From: Sphaerotilus sp.
GTDB lineage: Bacteria > Pseudomonadota > Gammaproteobacteria > Burkholderiales > Burkholderiaceae_C
Direction: 5' to 3'
DNA length: 42,945 bases
Assembly: GCF_013299175.1 (NCBI RefSeq)
Contig: NZ_JAAFKF010000023.1
Location: 1-42,945 of the forward strand
Of this stretch, positions 16,929 through 26,600 are shown piece after piece; the stretch's first letter is position 1, and each line of letters starts with the position of its first letter. The position numbers and the translations under genes are program-made. Below the pieces are notes generated by a model. That model had not been told where the DNA came from. It made no database searches and was given only the letters and a program-made list of their open reading frames with translations.

Positions 16929-17502
16929 GACTTGCATACTCCGAGGGCGAGCGGATTGCCGAATCCGTTTTGCGTACCGCGTACCGGTGGCGCTCGCAAT
17001 GAAAGAGGTGATAAACGGGTAAAACCAGTGGCAGTTTAGCGGCTGGGCGTGGTGGTTTGCTTCCCCGGATTGCAGGGGCGTGGTGCATTCCCTGCCCGCA
17101 CGTTAAGTCTGCACGGCAAGCCTTCACGACTGAGTTTCAGTCCGTGAGCCATCGGCCGATAACTGCTGCCCGGCAAAAAGTGCCACGAATTTCACATCGG
17201 CCGAAGATATTGGCACCGACTCGAAATGAAAATTATGAAAGCGTGCGTGTGTCCCCGCCATCCCAGTCTTTTGGCGGGTGCGCGGGCAGGGCCTGCGGGG
17301 CTGTGCGCTGTGTGCGAAGCCCTGGGTGCTGCTGGGGGGCGCGGCCGGATGGCGGGGGCTGGACTCGCCGCTGCAGAAACCTGCCCGCTGTATTTTGGCT
17401 ACCCGTTGTGGCGGGCTTCGGGCCATGGTTTCCAGGGGATTGTCGAGATAATCCCCCAAGGACAGGCACGGGCCGCACTGGCCTGGTTTTCTGCCCAAGG
17501 TC
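16929..17502. other. 574-nt non-coding stretch between epsD and tRNA-Ser
   Basis: No open frame here looks like a protein; those present also run through the tRNA and are out-of-frame by-products of high GC. Besides the repeats next to epsD it holds two perfect 7-bp inverted repeats: 17254-17260 with 17272-17278 (CCCGCCA/TGGCGGG) and 17435-17441 with 17450-17456 (GGGGATT/AATCCCC). Neither is followed by a T-run. It must contain the eps promoter, which could not be located. Confidence 0.6.
16952..16986. promoter_or_regulatory. Inverted and tandem repeats upstream of epsD, candidate operator
   Basis: Just upstream of epsD lie a perfect palindrome (CGGATT, 4-nt spacer, AATCCG; 16952-16967) and, 5 nt further, a tandem heptamer (CGTACCG twice; 16973-16986). 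The positions suit an operator or a 5'-UTR hairpin controlling the eps operon. No regulator gene is adjacent, and no convincing -35/-10 pair was recognised. Confidence 0.35.
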
Positions 17503-17590
17503 TGGCGGAAGCTCAGGGATTCGAACCCTGGAACCCTTGCGGGTTGCCGGTTTTCAAGACCGGTGCAATCGACCACTCTGCCAAGCTTCC
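17503..17590 (-). tRNA. tRNA-Ser (anticodon UGA)
   Basis: Class II tRNA read on the minus strand from GGAAGCT at 17590. The acceptor stem pairs perfectly with AGCTTCC, then G discriminator and encoded CCA (17503-17505). The anticodon stem is CCGGT/ACCGG around the loop CTTGAAA, giving UGA, decoding UCA. A long variable arm (CAACCCGCAAGGGTT) and the T-loop TTCGAAT are present. It lies between apaH and the eps operon. Confidence 0.96.
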
Positions 17591-17616
17591 CGTCGGGGCG
17601 CCATTGTGGCAGAACT

Positions 17617-18438
17617 TCAACGCGGCGCCATGGCCTGCGGGCAGCCGACGCTGACCAGTTCACGCCGCCCACCGTCCACCCATGCCGCCGTGAGGCGCCC
17701 GCCCCAGACGCAGCCGGTGTCGAGCGCGAGCAGATCCGGCCGGTCCAGCGTGCCCAGCGTGGACCAGTGGCCGAAGGCGATCGGCGTATCGGCGGTGCAG
17801 CGGCCAGGCACGTCGAACCACGGCATCAGGTGGAGCGGGGCGTCGTCGGCGCTTTCCTTGCGCTTGAAATCCAGCGTGCCGTCGGCCGTGCAGAAGCGGA
17901 GGCGCGTCAGCACGTTGATGGCGAAGCGCCAGCGATCCGGCCCCCGCAGCGTCTCGTCCCAGCGCGCTGGCTCGTTTCCGAACATGACCTGCAAGAACGC
18001 CTGCAGATCGACACCGCGCAGCAGGGACTCGACCTCCGCCGCCAGCGCCAGGGTCTGCGAGGCACTCCACTGCGGCGCCACGCCGGCATGCACCATCAGC
18101 CAGCCCTGTTCCTGCACGGCCAGCCGCTGGTGGCGCAGCCAGTCCAGCCAGTGGTCGCGCCGCGGGCTGGCCAGTATCTCGCCCAGCGTGTCGCTGCGGT
18201 GGGCACGCCGCACGCCGTGGGCGACCGCGAGCAGATGCAGATCGTGGTTGCCCAGCAGGCAGGTTGCCGCGTCGCCGAAGCCGGCCAGCCGCTCCAGCAC
18301 CTGCAGCGAACACGGCCCCCGGTTGACCAGATCGCCCAGCAGGTAGATCCGGTCGCGCGAGGGCGAGAAATCGAGGGTGGCCAGCAGTCGCTCAAAAGCG
18401 TCACAGCAGCCTTGCAGATCGCCGATCAGGTAGTTCAT
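17617..18438 (-). CDS. apaH: Symmetrical bis(5'-nucleosyl)-tetraphosphatase
   Basis: A 273-residue metallophosphatase that splits Ap4A into two ADP molecules. PPP-family motifs are all present: GDLQGC near the N-terminus (GDxxG; the usual H is Q in many ApaH), LLGDLVNRGP (GDxVxRG), LLGNHDLHLL (GNHD), MVHAGVAPQW and FGHWSTLG near the C-terminus. Length matches E. coli ApaH (280). The ATG at 18438 gives MNYLIGDLQG, the normal start; longer frames upstream run into the divergent gene. It is divergent from the CorC-like gene, with 64 nt between starts. It may limit Ap4A alarmone under stress. Confidence 0.95.
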   Translation of the reverse strand: MNYLIGDLQGCCDAFERLLATLDFSPSRDRIYLLGDLVNRGPCSLQVLERLAGFGDAATCLLGNHDLHLLAVAHGVRRAHRSDTLGEILASPRRDHWLDWLRHQRLAVQEQGWLMVHAGVAPQWSASQTLALAAEVESLLRGVDLQAFLQVMFGNEPARWDETLRGPDRWRFAINVLTRLRFCTADGTLDFKRKESADDAPLHLMPWFDVPGRCTADTPIAFGHWSTLGTLDRPDLLALDTGCVWGGRLTAAWVDGGRRELVSVGCPQAMAPR

Positions 18439-18502
18439 GGCGTGGATTCTGCTACGCTCTTCGCGCCGCAACTGCCGGCGCGAACCTTGTTTCGTGCCCC
18501 CT

Positions 18503-19807
18503 ATGGACCTAGCCCTTCTCTTTGTTCTGATCGTCATCAATGGCATCTTCGCCATGTCGGAAATGTCCCTGACCGCCAGCCGCAAGGCCCGTTTGCAGGT
18601 GATGGCCGAGACGGGAGACGCCGGTGCCCACGCCGCGCTCGCCTTGCAAAGCAGCCCCACCCAGTTCCTCTCCACGGTGCAGATCGGCATCACCTCGATC
18701 GGTGTCCTGAATGGCATCGTCGGCGAGGCGGCATTCTCCGGCCCGGTCTCGGCCTGGCTGCTGGCGAATCTGCCCATCAAGGCCACGGTGGCCGACGTGA
18801 TGGGCACCGGCCTGGTGGTGGCGCTCATCACCTTCATGACGATCATCTTCGGCGAACTCGTGCCCAAGCGCGTCGGTCAGATGTACCCCGAGACGGTGGC
18901 CACGCTGGTGGCGCGTCCGATGCGCGGCCTGTCGGTGGCGGCCGGCCCGTTCGTCAAGCTGCTGGCCGGCACCACGCAGGCGGTGCTCAGCCTGCTGGGG
19001 GTGCGCGAAAGCACCAACCGCGGCGTGACCGAAGAGGAAATCGCCGCCAGCCTCGAAGAAGGACTGGACGCCGGTGTCATCGAGGCGCACGAACACCAGA
19101 TGGTGCGCAACGTCTTTCGTCTGGATGACCGCCAGATCGGCTCGATGATGATTCCGCGCGGCGACATCGCCTGGTTGGAGGTCTCGGCCAGCCGTGAGGA
19201 CATCCTGGCCGGGCTGACCGAACACGGCCACTCGCGCTACCCGGTCTGCCGCGGCGGGCTGGACGAGGTGCTCGGTGTCGTCACGGCGCACCAGTTGCTG
19301 ATGCAGCTCGCCGCCAGCCGGGAAATCTCGCTCACCGACTCGATGCAGTTGCCCGTGTTCGTGCCGGAAACGCTGTCGGGGATGGAGCTGCTGGAGCACT
19401 TCCGTGGCTCGCCGGTGCAGATGGTGTTCGTGGTGGACGAGTACGGTGTGGTGCAGGGCGTGATCACGCTGCGCGACGTGCTTGAAGCCATCACCGGCGA
19501 GTTCACGCCCCATTTGGCCGAGGACGCCTGGGCCGTGCAGCGCGAGGATGGCTCGTGGCTGGTGGACGGGATGATCCCCGTGCCGGAACTCAAGGACCGC
19601 CTCGGCCTGAAACAACTGCCCGACGAGGACCGCGGGCGCTACAACACGCTGGCCGGCATGGTGATGCTGCTGCTCGGGCGCCTGCCGCAGACCACCGACG
19701 CGGTGGAGTGGGCGGGCTGGCGCTTCGAGGTGGTCGATCTCGACGGCAAGCGCGTGGACAAGGTGCTGGCCAGCCGCACCGCCGACGACGAAGGACTGAC
19801 CGAATGA
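18503..19807 (+). CDS. Hemolysin/CorC-type CNNM-CBS transporter-like protein
   Basis: A 434-residue inner-membrane protein of the HlyC/CorC family. An N-terminal CNNM (DUF21) domain with three to four TM segments (about 1-175: LALLFVLIVINGIFAMSEMS; VALITFMTIIFGELVPKRVG) is followed by a CBS pair (about 205-330: MMIPRGDIAWLEV; VDEYGVVQGVITLRDVLEAI) and a C-terminal CorC_HlyC domain (about 345-425: GSWLVDGMIPVPELKD; GWRFEVVDLDGKRVDKVL). Relatives are linked to divalent cation (Mg/Co) efflux or homeostasis; the hemolysin name is historical. The ATG at 18503 begins at the first TM. The stop overlaps the sapC start (ATGA). Confidence 0.9.
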   Translation: MDLALLFVLIVINGIFAMSEMSLTASRKARLQVMAETGDAGAHAALALQSSPTQFLSTVQIGITSIGVLNGIVGEAAFSGPVSAWLLANLPIKATVADVMGTGLVVALITFMTIIFGELVPKRVGQMYPETVATLVARPMRGLSVAAGPFVKLLAGTTQAVLSLLGVRESTNRGVTEEEIAASLEEGLDAGVIEAHEHQMVRNVFRLDDRQIGSMMIPRGDIAWLEVSASREDILAGLTEHGHSRYPVCRGGLDEVLGVVTAHQLLMQLAASREISLTDSMQLPVFVPETLSGMELLEHFRGSPVQMVFVVDEYGVVQGVITLRDVLEAITGEFTPHLAEDAWAVQREDGSWLVDGMIPVPELKDRLGLKQLPDEDRGRYNTLAGMVMLLLGRLPQTTDAVEWAGWRFEVVDLDGKRVDKVLASRTADDEGLTE

Positions 19808-20541
19808 CCGCTCCCGCCAACGTGCTGTACCGCCAGCCCGTCCTGCTCACCCGCGAACAGCACGCGGGCCAGCGCGTCGCCCCGGTGCGCGACTGGCGCG
19901 TGGCCCGGGGCTTGAACGCGGTGCCCGTGACCGCCATCGAGTTCACCGAGGCGGCGCGCGAGTTCCCGATCGCGTTCGTGCCGGCGGGGCAGGATGCGCA
20001 GGGCCGCGTGCAGGTGTCACCGGTGATTCTGCTGGGCCTGCGCGAAGGCGAGAACCTCTTTGTCGGTCCCGAAGGTGCCTGGACGGCGACCTACCTGCCG
20101 GCTTTCCTGCGCCGCTACCCCTTCGCCTACACGGCCAACGGGGACGGGCAGTTGAACCTCGTGGTCGATGCCGCGTGGCCGGGCTTCGGCGGCGAGGCGG
20201 GCGACGAGGTGCTGGACGCGGCCGGCGAGCCGACGCCGGTGCTGGAGGCCGTGCTGCAATTGCTGGACAACTTCGAGCGCGAGACGGTGCGGACCCGCGT
20301 GCTGTGCGACCGGCTGGTGGCGCTGAACCTGCTGCGTGGCGGCGAGATCCAGGGTGCGCTGCCCGATGGTCAACCGCTCAACGCCGGTGGTTTCTACCTG
20401 ATCGACGAGGCCCGGCTGGCGACGCTGCCGGACGAGTCCGTGATCGAGTTGCACCGCCTGGGATTGCTGGGACTCCTCCACGCCCACCGGGTGTCGATGG
20501 GCCATGTGCAGACGCTGGCGCGCCGGCTCGGCGTTCAGTGA
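19804..20541 (+). CDS. SapC family protein
   Basis: A 245-residue protein matching the SapC family by pattern: N-terminal VLYRQPVLLTREQHAG, AVPVTAIEFTEAAREFPIAFV, LLGLREGENLFV, YLPAFLRRYPFAY and C-terminal GGFYLIDEARLATLPDE. The name comes from a surface-layer-linked protein, but in proteobacteria the function is unknown; no signal peptide or TM is seen. It is translationally coupled to the CorC-like gene (4-nt overlap). Its 3' end overlaps the convergent peptidase gene by 7 nt. Confidence 0.88.
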   Translation: MTAPANVLYRQPVLLTREQHAGQRVAPVRDWRVARGLNAVPVTAIEFTEAAREFPIAFVPAGQDAQGRVQVSPVILLGLREGENLFVGPEGAWTATYLPAFLRRYPFAYTANGDGQLNLVVDAAWPGFGGEAGDEVLDAAGEPTPVLEAVLQLLDNFERETVRTRVLCDRLVALNLLRGGEIQGALPDGQPLNAGGFYLIDEARLATLPDESVIELHRLGLLGLLHAHRVSMGHVQTLARRLGVQ

Positions 20542-22583
20542 GCCGCTGAACCCGCGCGGCGGCGGCTCCAGGCGAGCAGCGCCACCACGGCAGCCAGCCC
20601 CGCCAGCCAGCCCAGGCCCATGGCGCCGCCGCCGCCCTCCGACGGCACCGCATCCGTCTCGTCCGGCCCGCACGCGGCCACGGGCGCGCTGCCCATGCGC
20701 AAGACCGCCGAGCTGCGGCCGACTGCCCCCGTGTTGTCCGTGACCGCCAGCTCGACCGTGACCAGCCCGCTGCCGATGGCGCTCAGGGTGGCGGTGCTGG
20801 CGGTGGTGCTGCCCGTGAAGCTGGCCAAGGCACCGCCGTCGAGGAGGCGCCACTGGTAGCCCGTGACCGTGCGGCCGGCGGTGGTGCTGGAGCCAGCGGC
20901 GCTCAAGGCCAGGCTGCCGTTCAGCGGCACGCGCGACTGCGCATCGACCAGCCGCGCCACGACGGTCGGCCCGGCCGCCACTGCGGCCCGCACGGCGGCG
21001 GCGGCGTCGAGCATCCCGGCACCACAGGTGCTGGTGGTGCAGTGGCAGTTGATCTGCTCTTTGGTGGTGATGGGGCTGCACATCGGCGTGGAGTCGCCAC
21101 TGGCAGGGGGCGGAAACGGCCGCGCGGTGGATTGGAGCAGTGCCGTGATCTGGTCGGGGGTGAGCGTGGGCTGGGCCGACAGCATCAGCGCGATGGTGCT
21201 GGCCACCATGGGTGCGGAAAAGCTGGTGCCCCGTGCCGCGCTGTTGCTGCCCGTGGTGTAGGTGGGGCACTGCGGCCCGGTCTTGCCGGTGTTGCTGGCG
21301 CTCAGGATCGGGTAGACGCATTCCCCGAACGTGTTGACGCAGTTCCCCTCGGGGGCGGACAGCGCGACCTGCTGGCCCAGGCTGGACTCGCCGCCCTTGT
21401 CGCCCGCGTGCCGCAAGCCGGCGACGGCGATGACGCCCGCGCAGTTGGCGGGCAGGTGGACGCTGCGGTTGTTGTTGCCGGCGGAGACCACGATGGTGAC
21501 GTTGGCCTGGCGCAATTCGGCGATGGCATCGCGGTAGATGCGGCCGTCGTCGGTGGTGCAGTCGCCCACGGAACCCAGGCTCAGGTTGAGGATGCGCGCT
21601 GGAGTCGGGTTGTCGGGCACCCCTTCGACGTGCAGCCCGCCCGCCCACCGCATGCCCGCCACGATGTCGGCGTCGTGGCCCCCGCACTTGCCCAGCACGC
21701 GCACCGGCAGGATGCGGACATGCCGCCCCATCCCCGCCATGCCCGCGGCGTTGTTGGTGGCGGCCCCGATCAAGGCGGAGACCTGCGTGCCGTGCCAACT
21801 GCTGTCGGAGGCATAGCAGGGAGCAAAGGTCCGAGTGTTGGCGACCTCGTCCGCGGTGATCCAGTCGCCGGGATCGCTCGGGTTGGCATCGCGGCCGTCG
21901 CCATCGTTGGCGGTGATGGCCGTGCTGACGAAGTCGTAGCCGGGCAGCAGCTTGCCATCGAGGTCGGGGTGCTTGAAGCGCACGCCGCTGTCCAGCACGG
22001 CGACGACCACGTCCGCCCGCCCGGTCGTGGTGCTCCAGGCGGCTTCCGCGTTGATGGCGGACACGAGCGCGGCATTGGGGGCGCCCATGTACCACTGACC
22101 CGCCGCCGGACTCACGCCGGGTCCGCCGACGAACAGCGGGTCGTTCACGGTGGCGTGGGCGTGGCGGCGGCGGTTCTCGACGACGTACTCGACCTGCGGG
22201 TCCGCGGCCAGAGTCTTCATCAGTGCGGCGGTGGTCTGGCCCTGGCCGTGGATGACCTGGGTGTCGGACGAGACCACCGCGCCGTCGCTCAGGCGCAGGC
22301 CGGTGCGCTCGCCCAGGGCCTGGGCGCGCTGGGGGCGGGTGTCCGCGGCGGTGGCGGTGGCGGCGGTGCGGGTGGTGCTGACCGACAGTGCGCTGGCTGG
22401 CCGCGTGGTCTTGAACTTGACGATGACCCCGTCCACATCCGCAGCCGCAGCCGTATTCGTCGCCGTGGGTGTGTCCGCGCCTGCTGCGGCGGAGAACGCG
22501 CCAGGGCCGCACAGGAGAGTCAGCGCCATCAGGACTGGGGGCAGCCGACGCATCGACAAGAGTGGGTGAAGCTGACGTGGCAT
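20535..22583 (-). CDS. Secreted S8 (subtilisin-like) serine peptidase with C-terminal GlyGly-CTERM-like sorting tail
   Basis: A 682-residue extracellular subtilase. A signal peptide (PPVLMALTLLCGPGAFSAAAGA) and an inhibitor-type prodomain (to about 135: VDGVIVKFKT; DPQVEYVVENRRR) precede the catalytic domain. Triad residues are Asp198 (VAVLDSGVRF), His264 (SSWHGTQVS) and Ser454 (RGTSFSAPMV), with oxyanion Asn370 (SAGNNN). Several Cys pairs suggest disulfides. An Ig/PKD-like region (about 560-640) precedes the tail: SEGGGG, one hydrophobic segment (LGWLAGLAAVVALLAW) and SRRR, the architecture of GlyGly-CTERM (rhombosortase) substrates. The start is uncertain: ATG at 22583 or 22553, neither with a good ribosome site. 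Divergent from the WYL regulator. Confidence 0.9.
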   Translation of the reverse strand: MPRQLHPLLSMRRLPPVLMALTLLCGPGAFSAAAGADTPTATNTAAAADVDGVIVKFKTTRPASALSVSTTRTAATATAADTRPQRAQALGERTGLRLSDGAVVSSDTQVIHGQGQTTAALMKTLAADPQVEYVVENRRRHAHATVNDPLFVGGPGVSPAAGQWYMGAPNAALVSAINAEAAWSTTTGRADVVVAVLDSGVRFKHPDLDGKLLPGYDFVSTAITANDGDGRDANPSDPGDWITADEVANTRTFAPCYASDSSWHGTQVSALIGAATNNAAGMAGMGRHVRILPVRVLGKCGGHDADIVAGMRWAGGLHVEGVPDNPTPARILNLSLGSVGDCTTDDGRIYRDAIAELRQANVTIVVSAGNNNRSVHLPANCAGVIAVAGLRHAGDKGGESSLGQQVALSAPEGNCVNTFGECVYPILSASNTGKTGPQCPTYTTGSNSAARGTSFSAPMVASTIALMLSAQPTLTPDQITALLQSTARPFPPPASGDSTPMCSPITTKEQINCHCTTSTCGAGMLDAAAAVRAAVAAGPTVVARLVDAQSRVPLNGSLALSAAGSSTTAGRTVTGYQWRLLDGGALASFTGSTTASTATLSAIGSGLVTVELAVTDNTGAVGRSSAVLRMGSAPVAACGPDETDAVPSEGGGGAMGLGWLAGLAAVVALLAWSRRRAGSAAH

Positions 22584-22878
22584 GGCAGGGGGTGCGCTCG
22601 TGAACGTCGCGCAAGTGTAGGTTGCCCTGTGATCGGCCGTGTTGCCCGCTTCTGAATCGGGCCGCGGCACGTCCAGCCCCTGCTCGCTGGGGGTGCGTAG
22701 TGCGCAACTGCCGTGCCGGCAGGCGAGTCTGTCCCCTGAACACGGGGTTCGGTGGCCCAGCTACCGCGTGACACCGTGGCTACCATCAGGCTCGATTCGT
22801 GAGCCAGCACCTTGTGTTGCGCATGAATCTGGCGTTTTGGCGGGTGCCACCACCCGCTTACAAGGGGATATTCACACC

Positions 22879-23610
22879 ATGGAACGCACGGAACGTTTCT
22901 GCAAGATCGAGATGCTCATCCGCAGCCGTGGCTGCGTGAGCTTCGCCGATCTGATGACCGAGCTGGCGGTTTCGCGTGCCACGCTCAAGCGCGATCTGGA
23001 CCACCTGCGCACGCGCATGGATGCCGCGATCGTCTACGACCGCGACCGCAACGGCTACCGCTTCGAGACGGTGGACCGCAACGGCCGGCGCAGTTTCACC
23101 GCCGAGTCACCGGGCGTCTGGTTCAACGAGCGGGAGATCCATGCGCTGCTGACCATGCACCAGTTGCTCGACGGCCTGGGCGTCAACGGCAGCATGGGGC
23201 GCCACCTGCAACCCCTGCTCGACAAGCTCACCGGCATGCTGGGCACCAGCGAGAGCGAGGCGCGCGAGCTGACCCGGCGCGTGCGCGTGGTGGCGCCGGT
23301 GCATCGACCGGTGCGCGGGCGGCATTTCGAGCGGCTGGCCAGCGCGGTGCTGGAGCGTCGGCGTCTGCGGCTGACGGTCGAAGGTGAGCCGGGCGGGTGC
23401 GACCGTGACCGTGACCGCGTGGTCTCGCCGATGCGGCTGGTCCACGAAGAGGGCGTCTGGTTCCTCGACAGTTGGGACCATGACCACGAGGCGCTGTGCC
23501 GCATCGCGTTGCCCAGCGTGCGGTCGGTGCAGACGCTGGAGGCGCGTGCCAAGGAAGTCGCCATGCGCGTGATCGAGGCCGAACTCGATACCGCCTTGCA
23601 GCGCGCCTGA
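22879..23610 (+). CDS. WYL-domain (YafY-type) transcriptional regulator
   Basis: A 243-residue DNA-binding regulator. An N-terminal winged HTH (about 1-60: FADLMTELAVSRATLKRDLDHL) is followed by a linker and a WYL domain whose signature reads VWFLDSWD (Trp-Phe-Leu instead of Trp-Tyr-Leu), with preceding conserved SPMRLVHEEG. WYL domains are proposed ligand or nucleic-acid sensors, and several relatives regulate DNA repair or phage defence. The ATG at 22879 is supported by AAGGGG 9-14 nt upstream. It lies 41 nt ahead of recC on the same strand, so it may be in one operon with recCBD and may control it; that link is inferred from position only. Confidence 0.85.
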   Translation: MERTERFCKIEMLIRSRGCVSFADLMTELAVSRATLKRDLDHLRTRMDAAIVYDRDRNGYRFETVDRNGRRSFTAESPGVWFNEREIHALLTMHQLLDGLGVNGSMGRHLQPLLDKLTGMLGTSESEARELTRRVRVVAPVHRPVRGRHFERLASAVLERRRLRLTVEGEPGGCDRDRDRVVSPMRLVHEEGVWFLDSWDHDHEALCRIALPSVRSVQTLEARAKEVAMRVIEAELDTALQRA

Positions 23611-23651
23611 GCCGTCCTGGCGGGCGCCGGGCGTGGGCGATACTGGCGTCC

Positions 23652-26600
23652 ATGCCCGAGATTGAAAGAAACCGTTCCCCGATCACGCCTGGCCTGCTGG
23701 TGCTGCACGGCAACCGGCTGGAGCTGCTGCAGGAGGCGGTCTTCGCCTGGCTGGAGCGCCACCCGCTCGATCCGCTGGAGCAGGACGTGCTGCTCGTGCA
23801 GAGCAACGGCATCGCCGAGTGGATGAAGATGTCGCTGGCGCGGCGCAGCGGCATCTGCGCGGCGACCCGCGTGGAGCTGCCGGCACGTTTCCTCTGGCGC
23901 CTGTACCGCGCCATGCTGGGCCGCGACGGTGCCCCGGCCCGCTCGCCGCTCGACAAGGCGCCGCTGACCTGGCGGCTCATGCAGGCGCTGCCCGCGTGGA
24001 TCGACACACCCGGTTTCGAGCCGCTGGCGCAGTTCCTGGGTACCTCGCCCGCGGCCGATGGCACGCACGACCTCGGCCGCCGCCTGCAGCTCGCCGAGCG
24101 GCTGGCCGACCTGTTCGACCAATACCAGCTCTACCGCGCCGACTGGCTCGACGCCTGGGCCCGTGGCCGCGAGGTGCTCATCCGCGCCAACGGTGTCACC
24201 GAGCCGCTGCCCGACGACCAACGCTGGCAGGCGCGGCTGTGGCGCCGGCTGGTCGAGGGCCTGGACGCCTCCGGCCAGCGGGCGGTGCGCAGCGATGTCC
24301 ACCGGCGCTTTGTCGCGGCGGTGGACGCGGGCGAGGCGCCGCGCCAGCCGCTGCCGCGCCGCGTCGTGCTGTTCGGGCACAGCCATTTGCCGTGGCAGAC
24401 CTTGCAGGCGCTGGCCGCATTGGCGCAGCGGGCGCAGGTGTTGCTGGCGGTACCGAACCCCTGTCAGTTCCACTGGGCCGACATCATCGATGGCCGTGAA
24501 TTGCTGCGTGCGCCCCGCCAGCGCCACGGGCACCGCCAGGGCCGCGACCTGGGCGCGCTGCCGCTCGACCAGGCCCATGGACAGGCGCACCCGCTGCTCG
24601 CCGCCTGGGGTCGCCAGGGCCGCGACTTCATCCGCCTGCTGGACGCCTTTGACGACGCGGAAACCTCCCGCCAGCGGTTCCAGATCCCGCGCATCGACCT
24701 GTTCGACGACGGCGACGGCGACACGCTGCTGGCCCAGGTGCAGGGCGCCATCCGCGATGGGCTGCCGATGGACGAGCTGGTCGCGCGCGTGCGCCCCGGC
24801 CAGGACACCGCGCCGCTGCCCGACACCGACCGCTCCATCGTCTTCCACGTCGCCCACAGCGCGATGCGCGAGGTCGAGGTGCTGCACGACCAGTTGCTGC
24901 ACCTGCTGGCCCACCCCGGCGACACCCCGCTGGCGCCGCGCGACATCGTGGTCATGGTGCCGGACATCGAGCCGTATGCGCCGATCCTCCACGCCGTCTT
25001 TGGCCAGCACGCCCAGCACGATCCGCGCCACATTCCCTATGAGATCGCCGACCTGCGCCAGCGCGGGCGCCAGCCGCTGCTGATGGCGGTGGAGTGGCTG
25101 CTGCGCGTGACCGAACAACGCTGCACGGCCAGCGAGCTGCGCGACCTGCTCGACGTGCCGGCGCTGGCGCGGCGCTTCGGGCTGCACGACGAGGACCGCG
25201 CGACCGCCGCCCGCTGGCTGGCTGGCGCGGGTGTGCGCTGGGGGCTGGACGCGGCACAGCGTGGCGGTCTCGGGCTGGGTGCGTGCGGCGAGCAGAACAC
25301 GGGCTTGTTCGGGCTGCGGCGGATGCTGCTGGGCTATGCCTGCGGGCGCTCGGACACTGCGGGCGCCGATGCACCGTGGCGCGCGATCGAACCCTACGAC
25401 GAGATTGGCGGGCTGGATGCGGCGATCGCCGGCGCGCTGGCCGGATTGATCGACGCGCTGCGCGGCTGGTGGCTGCAGGCGAGCGAGCCGGTGCCGCCCG
25501 CGCAGTGGCACGCCCGCGGCCAGGCCCTGCTGGCGACCTTCCTCGACCCGGCCGACGAGGACGACCGCCTCATGCTCGCCGCGCTGGATGACGCGCTCGG
25601 CCGCTGGCTCGACGACTGCGAGGACGCTGGCTTCGACGCGCCGGTGACGCTGCCCGTGCTGCGCGAGGGCTGGTTGTCGGGCGTGGACGAACCGAGCCTG
25701 AACAGCCGTTTCCTCGGTGGCGGGGTGGTGTTCTGCACGCTGATGCCGATGCGGGCGATCCCGTTCGAGGTGGTCTGCCTGCTGGGCATGAACGACGGCG
25801 ACTACCCGCGCCGCGCGCCGCGCAGCGACTTCGACCTCATGGCGCTGCCCGGCCAGCACCGCCCCGGCGACCGCGCCCGCCGCGACGACGACCGGATGCT
25901 GATGCTGGAGGCGCTGCTGGCGGCGCGCCGGGTGCTGTCCATCAGTTGGGCAGGCCGCAGCGTGCGCGACAACACCGCGCAGCCGCCGTCGGTGCTGGTG
26001 TCGCAGTTGCGTGACCACCTCGCGGCCGGCTGGGGCAAGGCGGTCGTGGAACGGCTGACGACCGAGCATCCGCTGCAGCCCTTCAGCCGGCGGTATTTCG
26101 AGGCGACCACGGCGGGTGAGGGCGACTCTGCGCTGTTCACCTACGCCCGCGAGTGGCGCGAGGCGCATGAAGCGAGCGATCCCGTGGCCGCTGTGGCGAA
26201 CACCGGCAGGGCGCAAGGCAAGCTTTCCGCTTCCGAGCGCACCGCCATGCTCCCGCTGACCCTGCGCCGCCTCGACCACTTCCTGCTCAACCCCGTCAAG
26301 GACCACTTCCGCGAGCGCCTCGGCGTCGTGTTCCAGCCGCTGGATCTGGCCGTGGCGGACGACGAGCCCTTCGACCTGAACGCGCTGGACGAAACCCTGC
26401 TGCTGCGCGAGCTGCTGGAGTCGCCCGACGCCGAGGCACCCACCGCACTCGCCGCCTGCCACGCGGCGCTGCACGTCCGCACCGAGCGGCTGGTGCGCCG
26501 CGGCGATCTGCCGGTGGGCGGGCTGGGGCAGCGTTGGCGCGGGCAGTTCGTGCAGCAGAGTGCGCCGATGGCCCTGCAGTGGAACGTCTGGCGCCGCGAA

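Noticed and set aside
17171..17186. Possible sigma-54 promoter (TGGCAC...GC on the minus strand) upstream of the eps operon
   Set aside because: The distance between the GG and GC elements is 2 bp too short for a sigma-54 site.
17226..17654. A 142-residue plus-strand frame upstream of apaH
   Set aside because: It runs straight through the antisense of tRNA-Ser and has no family-like sequence.
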